The notes: generated by a model from the sequence alone, not told the origin. A stretch of 38,674 nucleotides of DNA from Candidatus Alcium sp. F082 (GCA_001543395.1 LPNG01000011.1:45297-83970), one strand, 5' to 3'; counted from the first letter of the stretch, positions 15,903-25,430 are shown. Translations and numbers: made by a program.

Positions 15903-17300
15903 ATGAATAAGATGAAAAGATTATATATTATGATAATGCTTCTTTTGGCAGGCATTATGCTCGAAGCCCAAACCAGTGTTTGGGACGGCAGCAGAGAACT
16001 ATGGACAAGAGGAAGCGGGACGGAAGGCGATCCCTATCTGATTGAGACGGCAGCCCAACTGGCGTTCCTCTCCTACATGGTCAATAAGGATTTCGATACG
16101 CAAGGCTTGTATTTCCGTCTTACCACCGATGTCGACCTAAACGGCAGCGAAGACCAACCATGGATACCTATTGGTTTGTATAACCGAGGATTTGATGAGG
16201 ATGGTTGCGACAGAGGAGATCTGAATAGTGTTGGCTTTAGCCCACAGACCGCTTTCAAAGGCCATTTTGATGGCAACGGGCATATCATTTCCAACATTTA
16301 CATTAATAACGAAGACGGTTATACAGGTTTGTTTGGATATGCCGATTCTTGGATGGAGGGAGACACTGCAGTAATTGAGAATGTTTATGTCACCAATGGA
16401 TATATCACCGGAAATGAAAGCGGTGGCATCGTAGGCCATGGCGGAATAGTCACTATCTCTCATTGCAGAAATGGTGCTGACATTGAAGGCAATACTGTTG
16501 GTGGCATTGTGGGGAGAGGTGCTAAAGTGGTCAGTAATTGCTCTAATAATGGCCGTCTTAGAGGTGCCAATGTGGGTGGAATCGCAGGCATGATGTCGTT
16601 GGTTGAAATCTCTGAATGTTTCAACGAAGGCGATATCGAGGCGAGCAGGCTTGGTGGTGGCATTCTTTCCAGTTCTGGCAGTGCAATTATCGACAATTGT
16701 TACAACACAGGCAATGTATCCGCAATGGGCGACACGTCAACCTATTATCCTGCCGCTGGCGGTTTGTTGGGCATTGTTTCTACTCGTGGTGAAGTAAAAA
16801 ACAGTTATAGTGCTGGAGAAATCACAGGGAACCATCATGTTGGATGTTTGCTTGGATTCACTAGTCGACCCGAGAACACAACCATTGAGAATTGTTACTA
16901 TCTCAATGATTGTTCAGGCGATGAGTATGGCACCCCGAAAAGTGCGGAAGAAATGCGTGAGGAGGCCTTTGTTGAGATGCTCAACCAAGACCAAGCCGTT
17001 TGGGGATTTGACGTGAACAACGTCAACGACGGATTCCCGATTTTGGTCCGGACCGACCTTTCTGTCGAGAGCAATGAAGAGCAGCAACTGGCAATCTTTC
17101 CCAATCCCGTCAAAGACATAGTGAGCATCGAAGGAAGGGATGTTGCCGAAATCCAGGTTTACAATGTCCTTGGCGTTAAGGTCAAGTCTTTCACCAATAC
17201 CAACAGGTTCAATGTGGAAGGTCTGCCCGAAGGCATTTACTTGCTGCGCATGGCCGACAAGGAAGGGAACACTTTCTCGGAGAGAATCGTAAAGCAATAG
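15903..17300 (+). CDS. GLUG-repeat surface protein with T9SS sorting domain
   Basis: This is a 465-residue cell-surface protein. The start at MNKMKRLYIMIMLLLAGIMLEAQ gives a proper signal peptide; another Met three codons on is equally possible. An earlier in-frame Met at 15837 lies inside the preceding gene and is rejected. The body is a beta-helix of GLUG-type repeats (GGIVGHGG, GGIVGRGAKVVSNCSN, GGIAGMMSLVEISEC, GGLLGIV), as in bacterial adhesin-like proteins. The C-terminal 75 residues are a type A sorting domain (IFPNPVKDIVSIEG, IQVYNVLGVKVKSF, GLPEGIYLLRM, ERIVKQ). It is related in design to the broken GLUG gene at 2845-4280. It ends 23 bases before the converging thioredoxin-like gene, with a hairpin between them. 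Confidence 0.87.
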   Translation: MNKMKRLYIMIMLLLAGIMLEAQTSVWDGSRELWTRGSGTEGDPYLIETAAQLAFLSYMVNKDFDTQGLYFRLTTDVDLNGSEDQPWIPIGLYNRGFDEDGCDRGDLNSVGFSPQTAFKGHFDGNGHIISNIYINNEDGYTGLFGYADSWMEGDTAVIENVYVTNGYITGNESGGIVGHGGIVTISHCRNGADIEGNTVGGIVGRGAKVVSNCSNNGRLRGANVGGIAGMMSLVEISECFNEGDIEASRLGGGILSSSGSAIIDNCYNTGNVSAMGDTSTYYPAAGGLLGIVSTRGEVKNSYSAGEITGNHHVGCLLGFTSRPENTTIENCYYLNDCSGDEYGTPKSAEEMREEAFVEMLNQDQAVWGFDVNNVNDGFPILVRTDLSVESNEEQQLAIFPNPVKDIVSIEGRDVAEIQVYNVLGVKVKSFTNTNRFNVEGLPEGIYLLRMADKEGNTFSERIVKQ

Positions 17301-17301
17301 G

Positions 17302-17321
17302 GATTCCCCTTCGGGGGAATC
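17302..17321. terminator. bidirectional UUCG-loop hairpin
   Basis: GATTCCCC and GGGGAATC form a perfect 8-bp stem around a TTCG tetraloop. It lies in the short gap between two convergent genes and can terminate both. Confidence 0.8.
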
Positions 17322-17323
17322 TC

Positions 17324-18373
17324 CTACTTCAGTTGCCGCTCAATCTCATCCATCAACTCCTCCCCTTCCAAATTACGGGCGACAATCATGCCGTCCTTGA
17401 TGAGGGCATTCTGCGGGATGAAGGAAATGGCATAAAGAGCACCAGCAGCATTACTCCAGCCTTGCAGGTCAGATACGTGGGTCCAAGTGAGGCCGTCTTT
17501 TTCGATGGCGGCGAGCCAAGCTTCTTTGTCGGTGTCGAACGACACACCAAGCACGTCGAAGCCTTGGTCGTGGAACTTCTGATAGGCTGCCACCACATCG
17601 GGATTGGCCTTGCGGCAGTCGGGGCACCACGAAGCCCAGAAGTCGACGAGCAGCAGTTTTCCTTCAGCCAGCTGTGAAAGGGTCACAGGGTTGCCTTCAG
17701 CATCGTTTTGGGTGAAGTCGATAATGGGCTGACCCGCCTGCACGCGCTCTTGCTTCTCCACGTATTTCTCAGCCAGCTTCAGATTGGCGGTGCTGAGCGT
17801 GCTGTCGGCATGATGGATGTTGTCGATCATCGTGCGCAACTCGCAGGGACCGAAGGCCCATTTGTAGCGATACATCACGTAATGCGCCACGGGGTCGGTG
17901 GGGTTTTCCCACACATAGTCGAAGCAGTGCATCTTCAGGACTTCGTCCTTATCGGCTTGGGCCATCGTGCTGTCGGCTTCCAACTTGGCTTCAAGGTCGT
18001 TGTAGCTCTGGGTGAAGGCGTTGAGTCGGTCTTGCGACTCCGAGCCTTTCACTAGGATGGCGTTGGGGTTTTGCGCATCGCCTTCGAGGGTCACGTCCAC
18101 ATTGTCGGTGAAGAACGGGAAGGGGCGGCGCCAGCCTTGCAGCGTGATGCCATACATCTCGTTGTCGTCGCAAACGGGCGTGTTGAACACGGCATCCCAG
18201 TTTTCGATGACGGCCGAGTCGAGCACTTGTCCATCTTTTTGCAGATAGACGGTCTTGCCATCGGCATTGGCAAGGTTCACATTGACCTTGAAGGTCTTCG
18301 TCTCAGGCTTGGTGTTGCAGGCGGCCAATAACAGTGCCGCTATTGCGACAAGAAGGATTCTCGTTTTCATCAT
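17324..18373 (-). CDS. TlpA/ResA-like thioredoxin lipoprotein (second of a tandem pair)
   Basis: This 349-residue envelope thiol-disulfide oxidoreductase has a lipobox at LLAAC (Cys19). An N-terminal beta domain of the DUF4369 type (about 25-110) and a helical linker follow. The C-terminal AhpC/TSA-thioredoxin domain has the active site WASWCPDC (Cys250/Cys253). Such proteins reduce or isomerise disulfides on exported proteins or cytochromes. The Pro-Asp between the cysteines differs from the Gly-Pro of its neighbour and would be expected to change redox potential. It overlaps the preceding gene by 4 bases (ATGA), so translation is coupled. The two proteins look like an old tandem duplication: same layout, moderate similarity. 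Confidence 0.9.
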   Translation of the reverse strand: MMKTRILLVAIAALLLAACNTKPETKTFKVNVNLANADGKTVYLQKDGQVLDSAVIENWDAVFNTPVCDDNEMYGITLQGWRRPFPFFTDNVDVTLEGDAQNPNAILVKGSESQDRLNAFTQSYNDLEAKLEADSTMAQADKDEVLKMHCFDYVWENPTDPVAHYVMYRYKWAFGPCELRTMIDNIHHADSTLSTANLKLAEKYVEKQERVQAGQPIIDFTQNDAEGNPVTLSQLAEGKLLLVDFWASWCPDCRKANPDVVAAYQKFHDQGFDVLGVSFDTDKEAWLAAIEKDGLTWTHVSDLQGWSNAAGALYAISFIPQNALIKDGMIVARNLEGEELMDEIERQLK

Positions 18374-19455
18374 TTCAGGATTTCAGCCAGTTTTGCCTCC
18401 AGGTCTTCGCCTCTCAAGCCTTTGGCAATCATGGTACCATTCTGGTCGAAGAGGAAGTTGGACGGGATGTAATAAATCATATAGTCTTCGCTGACTTTGT
18501 CTTCGCTGTCGCGCACCTGCATCCAAGGCAGCTCGTCTTCCTCAACGGCCTTCAGCCAAGCGGCTTCGTCTTGGTCGACGCTGACGCCAACAACCTCAAA
18601 ACCAAGTTCATGGTATTTCTCGTAGGCAGCTTTCACGACGGGGTTCTCGTGACGGCAGGGTCCGCACCACGAAGCCCAGAAGTCGACCAATGTGAGCTTG
18701 TTTTGGGCGATCTTTTCCGAAAGGGTGACATCCTCGCCGTCTTTGGTTTGCAGCGTGAAGTCAATGAAAGGCTGACCCACTTCGAGGCGTTCTTGTTTGG
18801 CCACATAGTCGTTGAGGTGGTCACGATAGATGGATTCGGTGGTGAAGCCGGCCATCAGGTCTTTCAGCTGGTCGAGAGGATAGTCTTGTTTCACTCCATC
18901 GAGGATGTAATGTGTGACGAAGCTCTCGGGATGAGCCTTGATGTACTCGTCGCGGAAGTTGTCCTGTTGTTCCATCAGAGCCGTGCCGACTTTGTTGAGC
19001 GAGTCCATCTTGATGGAGTCGTTGTCGGAGAAGGCCTGTTGCATTACGGCATAGAGGTCGCGAATCTGCATGTTGATCTCATCCAACTGGTCGTTGTAGG
19101 CATCCAGTTCAGCCTGCGTTTCCGAGCCCATGATCTCCACGGCTTGTGGGTTGTTGAGGTCGCCCACAAAAGCGACGTCCTTGTTGTCGGCGAAGAAAGG
19201 CATGGAACCACGCTGTCCCTTGATCTTTAAGGCATAGAGGATTTGTGGGTTGTCGATAGGTGCAGTCAATACGGCTTTTTCTTCAGCGATGACGGCTGAG
19301 TCGATGGTGACAGGCACGTTGTCGACATACTTTTGAAGGTAGACGGTCTTGTCGTTACCATTGGCCAGGCTGACGTTGACATTGAAGTTTTTGTTTTGGT
19401 TGCAGGCCGTCATGATGAAAGCCACTGCAATCAGGAGTAAGAGGTTTCTTTTCAT
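18370..19455 (-). CDS. TlpA/ResA-like thioredoxin lipoprotein (first of a tandem pair)
   Basis: This 361-residue homologue of the downstream gene has a lipobox at MTAC (Cys18) and a DUF4369-like N-terminal domain (NVNVSLANGNDKTVYLQKY). A helical linker (about 115-220) leads to a thioredoxin domain with the classic site WASWCGPC (Cys264/Cys267) and GVSVDQDEAAW later. It begins 21 bases after the end of mreD on the same strand. It could belong to the mre transcript, although no mechanistic link between cell-shape proteins and thiol chemistry is established. In related genomes this position is usually held by mrdA (penicillin-binding protein 2). Confidence 0.9.
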   Translation of the reverse strand: MKRNLLLLIAVAFIMTACNQNKNFNVNVSLANGNDKTVYLQKYVDNVPVTIDSAVIAEEKAVLTAPIDNPQILYALKIKGQRGSMPFFADNKDVAFVGDLNNPQAVEIMGSETQAELDAYNDQLDEINMQIRDLYAVMQQAFSDNDSIKMDSLNKVGTALMEQQDNFRDEYIKAHPESFVTHYILDGVKQDYPLDQLKDLMAGFTTESIYRDHLNDYVAKQERLEVGQPFIDFTLQTKDGEDVTLSEKIAQNKLTLVDFWASWCGPCRHENPVVKAAYEKYHELGFEVVGVSVDQDEAAWLKAVEEDELPWMQVRDSEDKVSEDYMIYYIPSNFLFDQNGTMIAKGLRGEDLEAKLAEILK

Positions 19456-19476
19456 AGTATTCTGTTGTTGAGGGTG

Positions 19477-19992
19477 TTATTCTTTTTTCTTTTCTCTCTT
19501 GAAGATGTAGAGTATCATCATGATGAGGAAAATCGAGACGGGTACGCTGAGCAAGATGCGCAGCAATACCTGACCGATAAGGTGGAAGCTAAACGACTCG
19601 AGGAAGAAGAGTGCAAAATGATGAACAAACACCATGCATAGCACGTATCTGAACATCCACATGCCGTCGATTTGTCCCAAGCTCGGTTCTTGGATGTTTT
19701 CAAATTTCAAGTTACCCGAAACGAGTTTGATGATGGAAGGCCTGCAGAAAGCCATCAACGTGGTGGCCCCAGCGTGAAGTCCGGGTGTGCCTGTGAAGAG
19801 GTCGATGGACAGACCCAAGACAAAACCTAACACCAAGAGTTGCCATTTCGGGGTGTTGAAAGGCAGCAGCATGATAAATATCAGGTAGATATGCGGGTGC
19901 ACATAACCGCCCAAACGGATATGGTTGATGACCAGCACCTGAAAGAGCACAAGCACCACAAAGCGGATAATCTGAAGCACGGTCTTGTTCAT
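19477..19992 (-). CDS. mreD: rod-shape protein MreD
   Basis: This 171-residue integral membrane protein has about five hydrophobic helices (IIRFVVLVLFQVLVINHI, IYLIFIMLLPF, LLVLGFVLGLSIDLF, YVLCMVFVHHFALFFL, ILLSVPVSIFLIMMILYIF). The pattern and length match MreD of the elongasome. It helps couple MreB filaments to peptidoglycan synthesis together with MreC. Its start overlaps the end of mreC by 4 bases, which indicates coupled translation. Confidence 0.92.
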   Translation of the reverse strand: MNKTVLQIIRFVVLVLFQVLVINHIRLGGYVHPHIYLIFIMLLPFNTPKWQLLVLGFVLGLSIDLFTGTPGLHAGATTLMAFCRPSIIKLVSGNLKFENIQEPSLGQIDGMWMFRYVLCMVFVHHFALFFLESFSFHLIGQVLLRILLSVPVSIFLIMMILYIFKREKKKE

Positions 19993-20807
19993 TGGAATCT
20001 GGCTTTTAGTGAGTCGAGCTCGGGTTTGTGCAAATCATTGATCACATAGACGTGTCTCAAGGTGGCGAAGTCGGTGGCAAACCGTATCTTGGCCCTGTTG
20101 AGTGCGTCGACGGCGGTGGGGTAGAACTCCTCCACGGTACCCACCATCAGGTCTTCGGGGAAGATATAGGAATGGGAGCTGGTGAGGATGGTGTCGCCTT
20201 GTTTCAGGACGATGTGGGTGGGGATGTCTTCCACCATGCCGTAGCGATAGTTGTTGGTCTCCCACTTCAGGCTGGCGAGTTCTTGGCTTTCCTTGATGCG
20301 TACGCCAACCACCGACTTGCTGTGCAGCAAGCTCATAATGGACGCATAGTGTCGGCTCACGTCAATCACCACGCCCACGATGCCTTCTGTCGACATCACG
20401 CTCATATCACGCGCGATGCCGTCAGCCGTACCTTTATTAATAATAATATAGTTGTTGGCTTGGGTGGTGCTGTTGTTGACGACTTGGGCGGGGATATACT
20501 CGTACAGCGTGTCGCCATTGAGGATGTCGTAGGTGCACGAAGTGGTGTCGTAAACCACGGAGAGCTGCTTTCTAAGCATGGCATTCTCTTCAGCCAACTG
20601 TTTGTTGGCGGTGTTCAACCTGAAATAGTTGCCTACCTCGCTGCTCCATTCGTAGACCTTGCCCACGGCGTCGTTAGTCGTGTTGACCAAGCGGTTACGG
20701 TGGAAGTTCTGGCTTCGGGCAAGCAGCAGGATAGATATCACCTCCAAAAGGATAAAGAGGATGACGAAATGATGCTTGATGATAAAACTCCCGAGGTTGT
20801 TCATCAC
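19989..20807 (-). CDS. mreC: rod-shape protein MreC
   Basis: This 272-residue protein has one N-terminal membrane helix (about 13-29, HFVILFILLEVISILLL) and a coiled coil (about 60-85, NKQLAEENAMLRKQL). The periplasmic double beta-barrel domain includes ANNYIIINKGTADGI, EGIVGVVIDVSRHYASIMSLL and TSSHSYIFPEDLMVGTVEEF. It bridges MreB, MreD and cell-wall enzymes. It overlaps mreB by 4 bases at its start and mreD by 4 bases at its end. Confidence 0.94.
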   Translation of the reverse strand: MMNNLGSFIIKHHFVILFILLEVISILLLARSQNFHRNRLVNTTNDAVGKVYEWSSEVGNYFRLNTANKQLAEENAMLRKQLSVVYDTTSCTYDILNGDTLYEYIPAQVVNNSTTQANNYIIINKGTADGIARDMSVMSTEGIVGVVIDVSRHYASIMSLLHSKSVVGVRIKESQELASLKWETNNYRYGMVEDIPTHIVLKQGDTILTSSHSYIFPEDLMVGTVEEFYPTAVDALNRAKIRFATDFATLRHVYVINDLHKPELDSLKARFQ

Positions 20808-21826
20808 TTAATCAGGAAGGTGAAGCGGTCGAAGTTCTTCAGGGCAATGCCGGTACCACGGGCAACGGCGCGGAGCGGGTCTTCGGCCACATGGATGGGC
20901 AGCTTGGTCTTGGCGTTGAGACGCTTGTCCAAGCCACGCAACAGGGCGCCACCGCCGGTGAGGTAGATACCTGTGCGGTAGATATCAGCCGACAGCTCAG
21001 GCGGGGTCTGCTCGAGGGCATTCAACACGGCGGTCTCGATCTTCATGATGCTCTTGTCGAGGCAGTGGGCGATCTCGGCGTAGTTGACGCGGATTTCCTT
21101 CGGGATACCTGTCAGCATGTCGCGACCTTGCACAGCATAGTCATCGGGCGGGTTGTCGAGTTGCGGAATAGCGGCACCGACTTCGATCTTGATGCGTTCG
21201 GCGGTGCGCTCGCCCACGATGATGTTGTGTTGCTTACGCATGTATTCTTCGATGTCGGCGGTGAAGTCGTCACCAGCGATACGGATGGACTTGTTGTTGA
21301 CGATGCCACCCAAGGCGATGACGGCGATTTCGGAGGTACCGCCACCGATGTCGATGATCATGTTACCCGTCGGCTCAAGCACGTCAATGCCGATACCGAT
21401 GGCAGCGGCCATAGGCTCGTGGATCAGACGCACTTCTTTGGCGCCAGCCTGTTCGGCCGAGTCCTTCACGGCGCGCTCTTCCACCTCGGTGATACCCGAA
21501 GGGATGCAGATGACCATCTTTAGGCTGGGCGGAAACAGGGTGTTCTTGAAATTGATCATCTTGATCATCTCGCGCATCATGTACTCTGCGGCTTGGAAGT
21601 CGGCGATGACGCCGTCGCGCAGCGGGCGGATGGTCTTGATGTTTTCGTGGGTCTTGCCGTGCATCATCATAGCACGCTTGCCGACGGCGATAATCTTTCT
21701 CGTGTCGCGTTGCAAGGCCACGATGGAGGGCTCGTCAACGACTACTTTGTCGTTGTATATGATGATTGTGTTGGCCGTACCAAGGTCAATAGCGATTTCT
21801 TTGTTTAGGAATGAAAATGCTCCCAT
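20804..21826 (-). CDS. mreB: rod-shape determining protein MreB
   Basis: This 340-residue bacterial actin polymerises under the membrane and directs lateral wall growth. Nucleotide-binding motifs are present: phosphate 1 (IAIDLGTANTIIY-like, about 11-23), phosphate 2 (MIIDIGGGTSEIAVIALGG) and the adenosine motif (IYLTGGGALLRGLDKRL). An amphipathic N-terminus (MGAFSFLNKE) can bind the membrane. It begins 34 bases after purH on the same strand. That gap holds a direct-repeat tract (TCAGTTATTAGTTTTCAGTT), also a common intergenic repeat. Confidence 0.97.
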   Translation of the reverse strand: MGAFSFLNKEIAIDLGTANTIIIYNDKVVVDEPSIVALQRDTRKIIAVGKRAMMMHGKTHENIKTIRPLRDGVIADFQAAEYMMREMIKMINFKNTLFPPSLKMVICIPSGITEVEERAVKDSAEQAGAKEVRLIHEPMAAAIGIGIDVLEPTGNMIIDIGGGTSEIAVIALGGIVNNKSIRIAGDDFTADIEEYMRKQHNIIVGERTAERIKIEVGAAIPQLDNPPDDYAVQGRDMLTGIPKEIRVNYAEIAHCLDKSIMKIETAVLNALEQTPPELSADIYRTGIYLTGGGALLRGLDKRLNAKTKLPIHVAEDPLRAVARGTGIALKNFDRFTFLIK

Positions 21827-21830
21827 AGTC

Positions 21831-21860
21831 TTCAGTTATTAGTTTTCAGTTGTCAGTTAA
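21831..21860. repeat. short TCAGTT direct-repeat tract in the purH-mreB gap
   Basis: TTCAGTTATTAGTTTTCAGT is followed by TGTCAGTTAA, giving three TCAGTT units. It makes up nearly the whole intergenic gap. Read on the other strand, this is the ACTGAAAACT-type tract found between many Bacteroidota genes. Confidence 0.55.
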
Positions 21861-23378
21861 TCAATGTCTAAAGTGTCTAAATCCGGTAAATACCATGCTG
21901 ATGTGGTTTTCGTTGCAGCAGTCGATGGACTCTTGGTCGCGCACCGAGCCGCCGGGCTGTACGATAGCGGTAATGCCGGCTTCGTGGGCCAGCTCAACGC
22001 AGTCCTTGAAGGGGAAGAAGGCATCGGAGGCCAACACGGCACCCTTCAGGTCGAAGTCGAACGAACGGGCCTTCTCGATGGCTTGGCGCAGGGCATCCAC
22101 GCGTGAGGTCTGCCCGATGCCCGAGGCAAAGAGCTGTTTGTCTTTGGCGAGGACGATGGCGTTTGAGCGGCTGTGCTTCACAATCTTGTTGGCAAAGATC
22201 ATGTCGTCCACCTCGTCGGCAGCGGGTGCCTTGGTAGTGATGACCTTGAAGTCGGCAGCGGTCTCCGTGTGGAGGTCGCGGTCCTGCACGAGGAAGCCAT
22301 TCAAGGCAGTCTTCACCGTCTGAGGTCTGTATTGGTCGGCTTTCAGGCGCAACACCACGCGGTTCTTCTTCGAGAAAAGCAGGTCGAGCACGCCGTCTTC
22401 ATACTTGGGTGCCACGATGACTTCGATGAAGAGCTTGTTGATCTCTTCGGCAGCTTCGAGGTCGATGGGGCGGTTGCATACCAACACACCACCGAAGGCC
22501 GACACGGGGTCGCCAGCCAAAGCAGCCAGATAGGCTTCTTTCACAGTCGGGCGACAAGCGATGCCGCAGGGGTTGTTGTGCTTGAGGATGGCGAAGGTGG
22601 GCTCGTCGAACTCACGGATGAGGTTGAGTCCTGCGTCGAGGTCAAGCAGGTTGTTGTACGACAATTCTTTGCCGTGGAGTTTCTCGAACATGGCATCCAG
22701 GTCGCCATAGAAGGTGCCCTTCTGGTGTGGGTTCTCGCCATAGCGGAGCGTGGTGCCTTCCTCTTCGGTAATGTGCAGAGGCTTGTTGTCGTCGTCTTTC
22801 ACGAACCAATTCATGATGGCGCTGTCGTAGTGCGAGCTCACGCCAAAGGCATAGGCGGCAAAACGGCGGCGGTCGTCGATGGAGGTCTCACCATGCTGGT
22901 CTTTGAGCAACTGGATGAGCTCGCCGTAGTATTTCTGCGAAGGCACGATCAGCACATCGTTGAAGTTCTTGGCACCAGCGCGGATAAGCGAGATGCCACC
23001 GATGTCGATCTTCTCGATGATCTTGCTGGCGTCGTCAGTGTTGGCCACGGTCTCCTCGAAGGGATAGAGGTCGACGATGACGAGGTCGAACGGCGGGATG
23101 TCGTATTCCTGCATCTCCTTTTGGTCCGACTCAAGCTGGGTGCGACCCAGGATGCCGCCAAACACTTTGGGATGGAGGGTCTTCACGCGGCCGCCCAAGA
23201 TGGACGGATAGCCCGTGAGCGACTCGACGGTCTTCACCGTAGGGTCGAGCGGCTTGATAAAGTCATAGGTGCCTCCCGTGGAGTATATCTGTACGCCATT
23301 TTGTTTCAACAAGTCGACGATGGTGTCGATGCCCGTTTTATAAAATACTGATATTAAAGCAGTTCTAATTTTTTTCAA
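21861..23378 (-). CDS. purH: bifunctional AICAR transformylase / IMP cyclohydrolase
   Basis: This 505-residue protein catalyses the last two steps of purine synthesis: formyl transfer to AICAR and ring closure to IMP. The N-terminal MGS-like cyclohydrolase domain (1 to about 190) has ISVFYKTGIDTIVDLL, STGGTYDFI and GGRVKTLHPKVFGGIL. The C-terminal transformylase domain has RYGENPHQKGTFYGD, ILKHNNPCGIA, GDPVSAFGG and SDAFFPFKDCVELAHEAGI. The length is normal. It heads the purH-mreBCD operon. The upstream region has a near-consensus promoter on the minus strand (CTTG-N20-TATTCTTG). Confidence 0.97.
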   Translation of the reverse strand: MKKIRTALISVFYKTGIDTIVDLLKQNGVQIYSTGGTYDFIKPLDPTVKTVESLTGYPSILGGRVKTLHPKVFGGILGRTQLESDQKEMQEYDIPPFDLVIVDLYPFEETVANTDDASKIIEKIDIGGISLIRAGAKNFNDVLIVPSQKYYGELIQLLKDQHGETSIDDRRRFAAYAFGVSSHYDSAIMNWFVKDDDNKPLHITEEEGTTLRYGENPHQKGTFYGDLDAMFEKLHGKELSYNNLLDLDAGLNLIREFDEPTFAILKHNNPCGIACRPTVKEAYLAALAGDPVSAFGGVLVCNRPIDLEAAEEINKLFIEVIVAPKYEDGVLDLLFSKKNRVVLRLKADQYRPQTVKTALNGFLVQDRDLHTETAADFKVITTKAPAADEVDDMIFANKIVKHSRSNAIVLAKDKQLFASGIGQTSRVDALRQAIEKARSFDFDLKGAVLASDAFFPFKDCVELAHEAGITAIVQPGGSVRDQESIDCCNENHISMVFTGFRHFRH

Positions 23379-23640
23379 GGGTGTAAAATTTAGGTGATTT
23401 TAAACTGCAAGAATACCAAAAAACTACAAACCGCGCAAGACATAAAAGCATTTTTTTTGAACAAAGATTTCAACAATTTTCAACTTTTTTCAGCGCCGTT
23501 CGTTATGTAGAATCACAATGAAAACAGAAAAAATAATCCACTGAAAATGAATGGCATAAAAGAAAAAACGATTATAAACTACAAAAACCAGTAATTCGTA
23601 TCGTTTTTCTTCTTATTTTTACCGATTCAAAACTACGCGG
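23379..23640. other. divergent intergenic region between purH and recJ
   Basis: This AT-rich 262-base gap holds the leftward purH promoter (TATTCTTG with CTTG 20 bases upstream, minus strand) and a weak rightward -7-like TATTTTTA about 27 bases before recJ. I see no gene or stable hairpin in it. Confidence 0.6.
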
Positions 23641-25419
23641 ATGGAAACAAAGTGGATTTTAAACCAACCTGTTGACAAACAGCAAGTTGACGAGATTGTC
23701 AAGGTGCTCAATATCGATGAGAACCTTGCCACTTTGCTTGTCCAACGCGGAATCACCAACTACGAAGAAGCCAAGACATTCTTCCGTCCTTCGCTCTCGC
23801 AACTCCACGATCCTTTCCTCATGAAGGATATGGACAAGGCTGTTGATCGTGTGCTTCGCGCCATCAACGAAGGCGAGAAGGTGCTGATCTACGGTGACTA
23901 CGACGTGGACGGCACGACGGCCGTGGCTGTGGTCTACACCTACCTGAAGCCTTTCTTCAAGAAGAAAAAGATTGAGTTCTACATCCCCGATCGTTATGAA
24001 GAGGGTTATGGCATATCCTATAAAGGCATTGACTATGCGGCTGAAAACGGCTTCAAACTTGTCATCGCCCTCGACTGCGGCATCAAGGCCAACGAACGTG
24101 TGGATTATGCCAACGAAAAGGGTGTCGACTTCATCATCTGCGACCACCATCGTGCTGGCGACACCATCCCGAATGCTGTGGCAGTGCTCGATGCCAAACG
24201 TCCTGACTGCACCTATCCTTACGATGAGTTGTCGGGTTGTGGCGTAGGCTTCAAGTTGGTCACCGCCCTTTCCATGAAAGGCTTGGGCACCATCGAAAAG
24301 GTCTACGAGCTCATCGACCTCTTAGCCGTGAGTATCGCCGCCGACATTGTGCCTATCACGGGCGAGAACCGCGTGTTGGCTTATTTTGGCCTCAAGCAAC
24401 TCAATAAAAACCCGCGTCCGGGCATCGAAGCCATCCTTCAACATGCCAACATCTATCGTCGTGATGAGGACCAACTTGACGACGAGGAGAATGTGCTGAC
24501 CAGAGAGTTGACGATCAGTGACTTGGTCTTCCTTATCGGACCTCGCATCAATGCGGCTGGTCGTATCGCCAAAGCCTCCGACTCGGTACGTCTGCTCATC
24601 GCCGACAAGAAGGAGCATGCCGAAAAACTGGCTGCATCCATCAACGATCTCAACGACGAGCGTCGTGAGTTCGACAACCGCATCACCGAAGAGGCCTTGG
24701 ATATGATTGCCGCCGACCAAGAGTTGAAAGACGCCAAGAGCACCGTGGTCTTCAACGCGAAATGGCACCGTGGCGTCATCGGCATCGTGGCTTCGCGACT
24801 CACTGATTATTATTACCGTCCGACCATCGTCCTGACCCGCGCCAACGGCCTCGTCACGGGCTCGGCGCGTTCCATCAGGAGTTTTGATATCTACGATGCT
24901 ATCGACCATTGTTCCGATTTATTGGAACACTTCGGTGGACATAAATATGCAGCGGGTCTGTCGATGAAACCCGAAAACCTGCCCGAGTTCCGCCGTCGTT
25001 TCGAGGCCTATGTCAGCGAACATCTGGTGGACGAAGACTTTGTCCCTGAGTTGGAAGTGGATCTGAAGATTAACTTCAGCGACATCACGGCTAAGTTTAT
25101 GCGTATCCTCAACCAGTTTGCCCCATTTGGTCCGGGCAATATGGCTCCTGTGTTCTGGACCGACAATGTCATCGACGCTGGCGGATCACGTCCCGTGGGC
25201 GGCCACCGTCACCTGAAACTCACCGTGTCGCAACCCGGCGATATAGAGCAGGGCGTGGCTCCGTTCTCGGGCATCGCCTTCCAAAAAGGCGACCTCTTCG
25301 ACCGCATTCACAACGGCGAGCATTTCAGCATCTGCTACCATCTGGAATACAACACATGGCAGGGCAAGACCAACCTTCAACTGAATGTGAAGGACATCAA
25401 GTTTGAGGAAGAATTGTAA
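23641..25419 (+). CDS. recJ: single-stranded-DNA exonuclease RecJ
   Basis: This 592-residue 5'-3' ssDNA exonuclease of the DHH phosphoesterase family acts in recombination and mismatch or base-excision repair. Metal-binding motifs are present: YGDYDVDGTTAVA (84-96), LDCGIKA (about 144-150), CDHHRAGD (167-174) and GPRINAAGRI. The DHHA1 part contains NAKWHRGVIGIVASRL and FGGHKYAAGLSM. A C-terminal OB-like domain has FAPFGPGNMAPVF. The length matches the family. The gene is monocistronic and converges on the CotH-like gene with an 11-base gap. Confidence 0.96.
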   Translation: METKWILNQPVDKQQVDEIVKVLNIDENLATLLVQRGITNYEEAKTFFRPSLSQLHDPFLMKDMDKAVDRVLRAINEGEKVLIYGDYDVDGTTAVAVVYTYLKPFFKKKKIEFYIPDRYEEGYGISYKGIDYAAENGFKLVIALDCGIKANERVDYANEKGVDFIICDHHRAGDTIPNAVAVLDAKRPDCTYPYDELSGCGVGFKLVTALSMKGLGTIEKVYELIDLLAVSIAADIVPITGENRVLAYFGLKQLNKNPRPGIEAILQHANIYRRDEDQLDDEENVLTRELTISDLVFLIGPRINAAGRIAKASDSVRLLIADKKEHAEKLAASINDLNDERREFDNRITEEALDMIAADQELKDAKSTVVFNAKWHRGVIGIVASRLTDYYYRPTIVLTRANGLVTGSARSIRSFDIYDAIDHCSDLLEHFGGHKYAAGLSMKPENLPEFRRRFEAYVSEHLVDEDFVPELEVDLKINFSDITAKFMRILNQFAPFGPGNMAPVFWTDNVIDAGGSRPVGGHRHLKLTVSQPGDIEQGVAPFSGIAFQKGDLFDRIHNGEHFSICYHLEYNTWQGKTNLQLNVKDIKFEEEL

Positions 25420-25430
25420 AGTTTTCCTGG

